Positions 57,001 through 64,000 of a stretch of DNA of 64,000 bases are shown one piece after another (the first letter of the stretch is position 1; each line of letters opens with the position of its first letter). The stretch covers positions 11,612,001-11,676,000 of the forward strand of contig CM048560.1 in assembly GCA_026413225.1 (NCBI GenBank), read 5' to 3'. Both the position numbers and the translations under genes were made by a program. The stretch comes from Otis tarda. Taxonomy: Eukaryota > Chordata > Aves > Otidiformes > Otididae. Under the pieces are notes generated by a model that did not search any database, was not told the DNA's origin, and was given only the letters and a program-made list of their open reading frames with translations.

Positions 57001-58770
57001 ACAATGAAGCTGTTCTGTACTTGTGGTTGTACTTGTCCTTTCTCCTTATTTTTTTCCAAGCCTTCTGTAGCCTTTCTGGGACTGAAGAAATAAAATAGCA
57101 CTGTGCATTTGAGATGTGGAGTCACAGTGGATGTAGCCAACAGTAAAATGTTGTTGCCAGTGTTCTGTTTAGTTTCCTTTCTAAGTTTCTCAAGTTCAGA
57201 GTTTGGATGTGTATGAGAAGCAAGCGTGATCTTGTGAAAAATCTTATAATCTAAGATTGTGTTCCTGACTCCGGTGGTCAACTCCAAGACCATTCCTGTC
57301 TCAGTACAGTTAGGATTGGTTTTTTTCCCTTCTGTGCATCATTTTTTTGGGTTTTTTTTTTGGTTTTTTTTGTTTTTTTTTTCTAAAAAGAGTTTTATCT
57401 GTCACTTTAAAGCTTAGGCTCATTAGGTTCTGCAATCCTTCACGATCTGCCTGCATTCCTTACCTACTGAGTAATATCACATCACGCCAAATTTTCTGTC
57501 ACTGTCACAGTGTCTGTGTGTCATTTTGAGTTGGTTGAACAGCAACAGTTTAGCACAGAGCCCTCATGTGAAAATACCGTTTGTTCCTGCCCTCTGGTTC
57601 TTGTCTGCTAGGCACTTGTCATTGATTCAAGGGCCTCCCCTCTCCCTCCACCACAACAGCTTAGTTTTTGTGCTAGTTGAATCCCACTGGGAAGTCTAAA
57701 TGTCCTACATGTCCTCCTGTTGAATCTTCCTTAATTACTTGCGTCTTGTTGCCTTTGGAAGACTCAGTAGCTTTTTGAGCAGGACTTCCTCTTACAGCAA
57801 CTGTTGGTTCTTCCCCAGTATGTATTGTTTGTCGTTGTGCCCCCTAATTATGTTCTTTATTATAGTTTTGACTTAGTACAGAGCCGAGGCTTACTGGTCA
57901 GAACCTTTTTTAATAGTAATTTCCTCTGTTTCCTTAGATTTTACAGTTCTGTAGTGCCCGTCTTGTAGCTGTCAGGTAACATTTGCTGCTGTGAAGGAAT
58001 ACAGATCAGAGCATTCCTGAGAATTTCATAGTCCGTGTGGTCTGGTATGCACTGTGGTATACTGCATTATCTCTGCCTGCTCACTGGTGCTCTGAGATTT
58101 GCAGCACGCTGTGTAACTCCTGTCTCTAAATTCCAGTTTCATTCAGGAGTAAAGTGACTCAGAGCATTTACTAATTCATAGCATGCTTGGTGGCTCATAA
58201 AAAATGAATAGGTGAATTGGAGTCCTGTTATAGTGGGGATGGCTATTTACCTTTTTTTGCCTTTATTAATCTCCAAGAGGCCATTACTCGCCTTGAATTT
58301 CCTTTTTTTTTTTAAGAAACTTTGAATTTCTTCTTTTTCCTAAGCAGTAGTTCCAGTAGATAAGAATGGGGCAGCATAAGGAAGGCTTTTACCCTTTACC
58401 TCCTGCCCTTTATCAGTTGTTGATAAAGACTGTAGTCTCCACTGTCCTCCACTAATCTTAGGCTTGATTAAAAATCTTGCTCCCAGGAGGCAGCAGTTCC
58501 TGGAACGGAGTGGGTAAATGGATTGAGTAGTGCAGTGTGTTATTCCTAATTGTTTTCTTCTTTTCAGATCACCAAATCAGGTTTGTAAAGTCAGCATTGT
58601 GGTACCATGGCTATGGCAGGCCAGAACTCTATCGGCTCCCATCCGACGGCTCAGTGGGTAGTCGGGAGCTGCTGCTGGCATTTTCCTGGCTGCTGCACAG
58701 ACTCAGCCTTTTGGAGCAGCTTTTGGCTCGGAACAGAGTGAAGACTGGGGATGAAACCTGTGTGTGCACG
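50929..58770 (+). CDS. TEDC1: TEDC1 (C14orf80), tubulin epsilon and delta complex 1, N-terminal part
   Basis: Three coding exons (50929-51054, 51922-52000, 58568-58770) join in phase (0, 1, 0) to 136 codons with no stop. The product holds the family hallmarks RRARFDRPQA, then FWRLLYALLKQI, then RFVKSALWYHGYGRPELYRL and DGSVGSRELLLAFSWLL, ending LLARNRVKTGDETCVCT. TEDC1 with TEDC2, delta-tubulin and epsilon-tubulin stabilises centriolar triplet microtubules. Position after CRIP1 agrees with the human order. The start at 50929 is chosen because conserved sequence begins there; the frame stays open upstream to an ATG at 50689, so the N-terminus is not certain. The remaining exons lie beyond 64000, as no further exon with the expected conserved segments is found. 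Confidence 0.9.
51055..51921 (+). other. TEDC1 intron 1
   Basis: 867 bp. The first 130 bases are CpG island; the rest is AT-rich with nothing else recognised. Confidence 0.85.
51922..52000 (+). CDS. TEDC1: TEDC1 exon 2
   Basis: 79 bp, acceptor tttgcag and donor gtaacc. Encodes SLDFWRLLYALLKQIHGGKW then TECDAI plus one base of a glycine or aspartate codon; splicing gives Asp. Confidence 0.9.
52001..58567 (+). other. TEDC1 intron 2
   Basis: 6.6 kb AT-rich intron. T-rich runs at about 56240-56258 and 57340-57384. No exon, RNA gene or mobile element is recognised, and the open frames are short and scattered. Confidence 0.8.
58568..58770 (+). CDS. TEDC1: TEDC1 exon 3
   Basis: 203 bp, acceptor ttttcag and donor gtgagc. 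After the split aspartate it reads HQIRFVKSALWYHGYGRPEL and continues through GSRELLLAFSWLLHR, the best conserved block of the family. Confidence 0.93.
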
Positions 58771-61700
58771 GTGAGCATGTGTGTCCTTCCACCTTATCTG
58801 TCCATAAGCAATGTTCTGTGGCAGCAGCCATGTTATCAGTAGGGCCTAATGTGTGTTAACTTGGTACCTTTACAAATAAATGCCTTACTCCAGCTTTAAA
58901 AAAACTTAAAGGGGTCAGCATCTGGAACCTGTTTTCTTTTCCCTTCTCTAAACTTTCTGTATAGAAGTGGTCTGGGTTCCTTCTCTTTCTCAAACTCCCA
59001 CCCCTGCCTGCATTCCCTGATTTTTATTTCCAGTATAGGTGAGACTAGTGTGGAGGAGTGCAAGTAAATGAATGTCTTTGAGCTCTGTGCTTCTGAGTTT
59101 TGTGCTTCCAGACTGTAGCATGGGTTGTTCCACAGTGCAGGCAAACAGACTTGCTGTGAATGCTGGGTACGTTGGCACTGGGTAGAGCAAGTAATCCTAA
59201 GGCAATTAGCACTTATTAAAAACATCAAGATCTCAAATGGCAGCTGCTGCTTTTGGGGTAACTAATGACCTGGTAGGCTCCTTGAGAGCATGGTGGGGTA
59301 CGTTGTTGTGTTTCCATCAATAAAAATACGTTAGCACATAGCCTGCTCTGAAGTAAGCTAGAGATAGCTGAGTGTCTGCTTTAGCTGCGATATAGATACA
59401 TGATAAAAAAAAAGGACCAAAAGACCCCACAAAAACAGTCTAATAATGTTTGGTAACACTGCTTTTAAAATCCATTCCTTGCGTTTAAGATTGCGTGCAC
59501 ATGTTACTGTATAGACAATTGCTCTGGAAGCACAGAGTGAGAAGCTTAGGAGAAGAGATGATGTTTTTTCCATGTTTGTCTTGTTTGTTGCAAATAAACT
59601 GTCCCTGCTCTTAACACAACAGATAACACAAACTGAATTTAAACTGAGCAGTGGAATGCATTAGTGTGGCCGAGGCCTCTCTAGATGGTTGTGAGTTTGT
59701 TCTAGGTCACCTTCATCTAGTCAGACATTAATTACTGGTCAGGCTGGTTCAAAATTACAGGCTTACAGAATTGTCTCATTTTTTGGCAAAGGACATTGTA
59801 GGTCAGAAACCCTACCTGCTGCTATCTTGTAATATCTAAAACCTTGTGATCTTCATGGTCAGGTATATGCGCCCCCCTAGACTGCAGACTGCCTGATTTT
59901 CTAGAATCTTTTCTAGGTGACAGCAAAGGAGGAAAGTGAGAGTTTGGAAAGCTACGATATAGATACAGCGTCTTTGGAAGGAAAACACTTGTACAAATGG
60001 AAAACAGTTCAAAGGGAAGAAACACCTTTGTGGTCAACACTATTAGTAATATTTTGAGGAAATGGACCACTCGTGCTACACTACAGTTGTTTGCTGGGCA
60101 GAATAGGGAGCACAAGAGGCCATGCTTGGTGCACCGGGTGTGCGTTATGGTGCCCTCTGGTGATGTGAAGGGTGCCTTGAGACTTTAGGAAAAACACACT
60201 TGCGGAGAACTTCTTACTTTAAACTCCTCTTACCTTTTTCTTGTGTGGTAGCAGACTATTTTTTGTGTTCTTAATTTCTATTGCAAAAGGTGAAGTGTAG
60301 CAGAAACATGAATTCAGGAAATGGGGCAGCATGTATGTTATTTTCTCTGAAGGTTTTAAGTTTTGCATTTTCAAAAAAAGGATGAAAGAACTATGATAAT
60401 ACAGTGTTATCTCTTATGGCCACACAGAGGCACACAAAGAAATTTGTTGCTGTGCCTTTCACTGCCATTCTAAATTGCTCTACCTGTGTTTCTCAAAAAA
60501 CATGTAATATATATTTGTTTTTATCCATTAACTGTCCAAAACAGTGTTTGGAAAGGTTTACAGGTCTGGAAATTTTTTTTCAATGGGCCAGACAAAGATT
60601 TTATAGACTGAGAATTGGAGTTAGCATACCTGTGTAAAGCTCATTGTGTTAATGGCAACATTTCTTGTCTGGTGTTCATCTAGCAAGTTTTCATACTTCA
60701 GTAAAAATAATGTTCATGGGGGAAAAAAATGACAGAACGTAGTTACAGTGGAGAATATGCAAATAGTGTGTTTTGTGATTCTCAATCACAAGAAAGTTAA
60801 ACAGAATTGTGAGGGACAGGTCTTACCTTTTATTTAGTCAAATAGACATTACAAAACCAGTAAACTGAACCAGTAAGAGAGAACCAAATTAAGTTATATG
60901 AACGCACAGTTAAGGAAGTAATGGTGAGTGTGAAGGAGAAAGTAGGTGGGTCACACACCTCATTTTGATTAATAAGTCAGTTCCTTGTAAATCACTTACG
61001 AAAGAAAAACTTGATTTTGCTTAAAAGTGTGATAGTTCTGTTATTGTTATGTACTGTTATTTGATAGCTGTTGTTATTTTATGGGGTACCTTAATGTGGC
61101 AAAGTCTACTCATCAGTTAGACAGCATTCAACAATGTGGCCCCTAAAATCATAGTAAGAAAGGAAGAAGATGAGGGTGTCAGTTTGATACCTGACATCCC
61201 GTGAGTTAAAGTACAGCCTGAACAGTTGGAGTGCTGGAATTTTGACTCTGGTAATGTTAAATACCAGGCATTTGTGATACTTAAGCTGAAGTGTTGGAAA
61301 ATGTGTAACAAATTGTAAAGGCGTTTCTAAACATGCCAGAGATGTTAATCTCTGTAGTTGTAACTCTCTTCTATTTAAATAAATTGAAGGAAAAAAGGTA
61401 AAAGAAGGAGGAAAAACAGCTTCACTACAGAAAGTTCTGTCTCAAAACAGAAGAAAAGGAAATGCTCTTTAAAACAACTGAAACTCTCAGCTGAGAAAGA
61501 GCTTGAAAAATCTTCCACAGCATGGAGTCTTTTTAAAAATTATTATAAACAATTGAAAATATTTTTCTGAAATTAAAATACTACAAAACAAAAATCCATG
61601 AAATAGTATTTTCTTCGGTGCATTGCTGAGATATCTGCCAAAATCAGCAAAGCATGGAAGCCAGTACTTACTGGCAAAGCACATCTGTTGGTCTACTGGC

Positions 61701-64000
61701 GAGAATAAATGTGAAAAAAATCCTTACCCTTTGTCTTCATCTAAAAAATGGAGTCTCAAGAACTGTAGAAATAGCTGTAGTTCAAAATTATATTCCTTTG
61801 GTTTGCTTTTAAAATTGTGTCTGAAATCCACAAAAGTGGACAGGGTCTGTTGTATGAAGGAGAGAGAATGCAGCTAATCTGTAAATTAAGAGTGCAATCA
61901 TTTTCTGACTGTTCTTTCAGCCTAAGTTTGAAACAAAGCCTACAGGCTGCTAAATTGCTGATAATATGCCAAATACCCAACATGTCAAGGGCCAATTAAA
62001 TTAATTCCTTTCATTTAATTTCAGATTACCACTCTGGCCTTTTCTTCTTTGCAGTTCCTTAGCCACACAGTTTTCTTCCCCTGCAAATTGAACACTTCCA
62101 TCAGCTCTAAAGGATTTCAAGCTGTTATTTATAGAGGGACAAGGGTATTCATGACACATGATGGACGTGGAGCTCAGCTGCTAGAACGAATTCATAAGCT
62201 TAAGATCCTGAGCTGGGGAAGGCTTCCACAAGCTTCATTTTACATGCACTTACATCTTCAGAATCAAAAGTTCAGCAGTTCCTAGAATTATAAACTAAAG
62301 AGAGGTGAAGGCCTGATGAAAGGGTTAAGGTGGTAGGAGGTAGTGCTTAATGTGGCTAATGTAATGAAAAAACCAATCTTGAGGTAGCTGTTGGTAAGGA
62401 CAGGTATGATTAGTAGCCTAGGATGATTATTTGGGTTGACTGCTTTTGTGTGTTAGGTAAGAAAATCCTTCAGGACACCTTGTCCCATGGAGCTTCCAGC
62501 TCTTTTATTTTGGAAGGGCAGTGCCGCAGCCTTGCCTGAGCCAGGATACTGCGCGCTTGCTGCAGGATGGCTTGATGAGCAGGACTAAAGGAGCCGCTGC
62601 CCGTTCACGCTCTAGTACCTGGCTGCTGTAGTGCAAGTCCGTTCTCTGAAATTACTGTGCTGATCTGTCAGCAGGTTGGCGACTCCAGAGGCAGTAAGTG
62701 AATGTTCAAACCTCACATTTGTCAACTCCTTAAAACGAAAAAAAAAAAAAAAAAAAATCACTGATTTCATTAGGTCTATAAAGACTTAAGTACAATCTGA
62801 ATTGGAGGTTCACGTCAATTTACTGAAGGGTCTACTTAGGATTTCTTCCCTGTTGTTACTGCCTTAAAGCACTAGCCAATTAATTGATGGACACTGTCTT
62901 CAAAGGCTTTTTACACCCCTTGTGGATTTCTATCTCAAATATGCACTGCTGTGATGTTGGTCTTAACATCTTTTGTTGCTTTGGTGATTGTGTACATGCA
63001 GTTTATTCTCAAGTACTATTCATTGATTCCTATTTACACATGAAAATCGTAAAGGACAAAACACATCTGAAAACTGGAGGTGAAATGCTGTCCTTCACTG
63101 AACTTGTAAGGCAGGCCTGGGGAGTTCTCATGTTCTCTGTCTCTGAGAAGCAGATAATTGTTTGATATAAACCTGCCTTTTTAGCGCAATCAATAGTTCA
63201 CGAATTTTTTTTTTTTTTTTCCCCTCGCTTTTTAAATTTTAGTGATATAATCACAGCTTTCTCCAAATCTACGGCGATTTGTGCAGATAATAGCAATGCT
63301 CTGTGAGCATGTATTCCTTCTGTTTCCAGGGGGGAATACTGCCTGTACTTGGTGTTATTTCTACAGCTGAAATCTATGTGCCTGTAATTTAATTATGTGT
63401 AGAGGTTCTTGAGATATTTAGATGGGGGTAGTGATGTTATATCCCTCATTATCACCAGGCGATGTTGTACAAACACTGGTTCTTAGTTCCACTAATTCCC
63501 TCTGCCTGCCTCTTGCCCTCTGAATGAAATTGGATGCCCCTCCCCTTTTGTGAATATATAGTAATCAACAAATAGGACTATTACGGCTATTATAGTTGTA
63601 ATTCATGCATGTGTGTCTAGCATGCCAAAGTGAACTCAATTTAATTACTTCTGGTGGGGAAAAATGAAACTAAACATGCCTTCTGACTCTTAGGTTTGCA
63701 GTTTGATTAATCTTTTGTTTGTCACGATCTAGTTTGCTTCCCTGGCTATTTCCAATATAGTATAAGCTTATGCTTGGTCTAATCTTGTTGTTGAAATGCC
63801 TTTCTCTTCTAGAAATCTTGACTGTCACTGCTGTTCCATAAACCATTATATTAGAGGAAAGTGTTAACATAGCAGCCAAGCTTGCTGTTCCCCCAGCAGG
63901 AAGCCTTTGGCACCAGTGTCAGTAAATATAAATTTTCTGGGTTTTTTCCCCTCTTCACCTATTCCAGCGGAGGTGGAAACTTTATTAATCTATTGATTCT
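58771..64000 (+). other. TEDC1 intron 3 (runs off the window)
   Basis: At least 5.2 kb of AT-rich DNA after the exon 3 donor. It contains an A run (62738-62757) and a T run (about 63207-63222). Candidate exons at 59917 and 62054 were examined and not accepted. Confidence 0.65.
62738..62757. repeat. poly(A) run (20 bases)
   Basis: Homopolymer in TEDC1 intron 3; the sequence before it resembles no element I know. Confidence 0.85.

Noticed and set aside
59917-60050. Candidate TEDC1 exon 4 after acceptor ttctag, in phase, reading VTAKEESESLESYD
   Set aside because: It is in phase with exon 3 and open for 46 codons, but has no convincing donor and does not show the conserved tryptophan-containing segment expected next in TEDC1.
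62054-62285. Candidate exon after ctttgcag with a LLERIHKLK segment
   Set aside because: The resemblance to the LLxKIH part of TEDC1 is only a few residues, there is no donor, and the rest does not align.

Overview
The window is vertebrate nuclear DNA, most likely from a bird. It contains spliced genes with GT-AG introns and no bacterial or viral gene organisation. One clear CR1 LINE 3' end lies at about 48787-48956. The gene order matches the conserved block MTA1 - CRIP2 - CRIP1 - TEDC1 (human 14q32.33), with all four genes on the + strand. The bird assignment rests on the CR1 type and low repeat density. Crocodilians and turtles also carry CR1, so the species is not resolved.

Layout. (1) 1-17045: the 3' end of MTA1, with the last three coding exons (7867-7898, 10775-10926, 15353-15491) and a 3' UTR of about 1.55 kb. 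(2) 17046-25690: GC-rich intergenic DNA leading into the CpG-rich CRIP2 promoter. (3) 25691-35450: complete CRIP2, eight coding exons, 208 codons, two LIM domains. (4) 35456-41439: GC-rich intergenic DNA with a G-rich minisatellite and a GC-box cluster before CRIP1. (5) 41440-44870: complete CRIP1, four coding exons, 77 codons, one LIM domain. (6) 44871-50700: intergenic, with the CR1 fragment and an unexplained open purine-rich stretch. (7) 50700-64000: CpG-rich promoter and first three coding exons of TEDC1, whose remaining exons lie past the right edge.

Base composition changes visibly at two points. The outer parts (about 1-17 kb and 51.3-64 kb) are AT-rich large-intron DNA. The middle (about 17-51 kb), holding the two compact CRIP genes, is strongly GC-rich with CpG islands, minisatellites and homopolymer runs. 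Most long open frames in the middle are GC-driven shadows.

The genes do not form one pathway. MTA1 is a NuRD subunit, CRIP1 and CRIP2 are small LIM-only zinc proteins related by tandem duplication, and TEDC1 is a centriole factor that works with delta- and epsilon-tubulin. I found no previously undescribed system. The items most worth checking are the shared LIM exon cassette with an unusually conserved stretch between CRIP1 and CRIP2, the altered MTA1 C-terminus, a pair of related A-tailed repeats in the last MTA1 intron, RFX-type X-boxes, and palindromic motif clusters near the CRIP1 and TEDC1 promoters.
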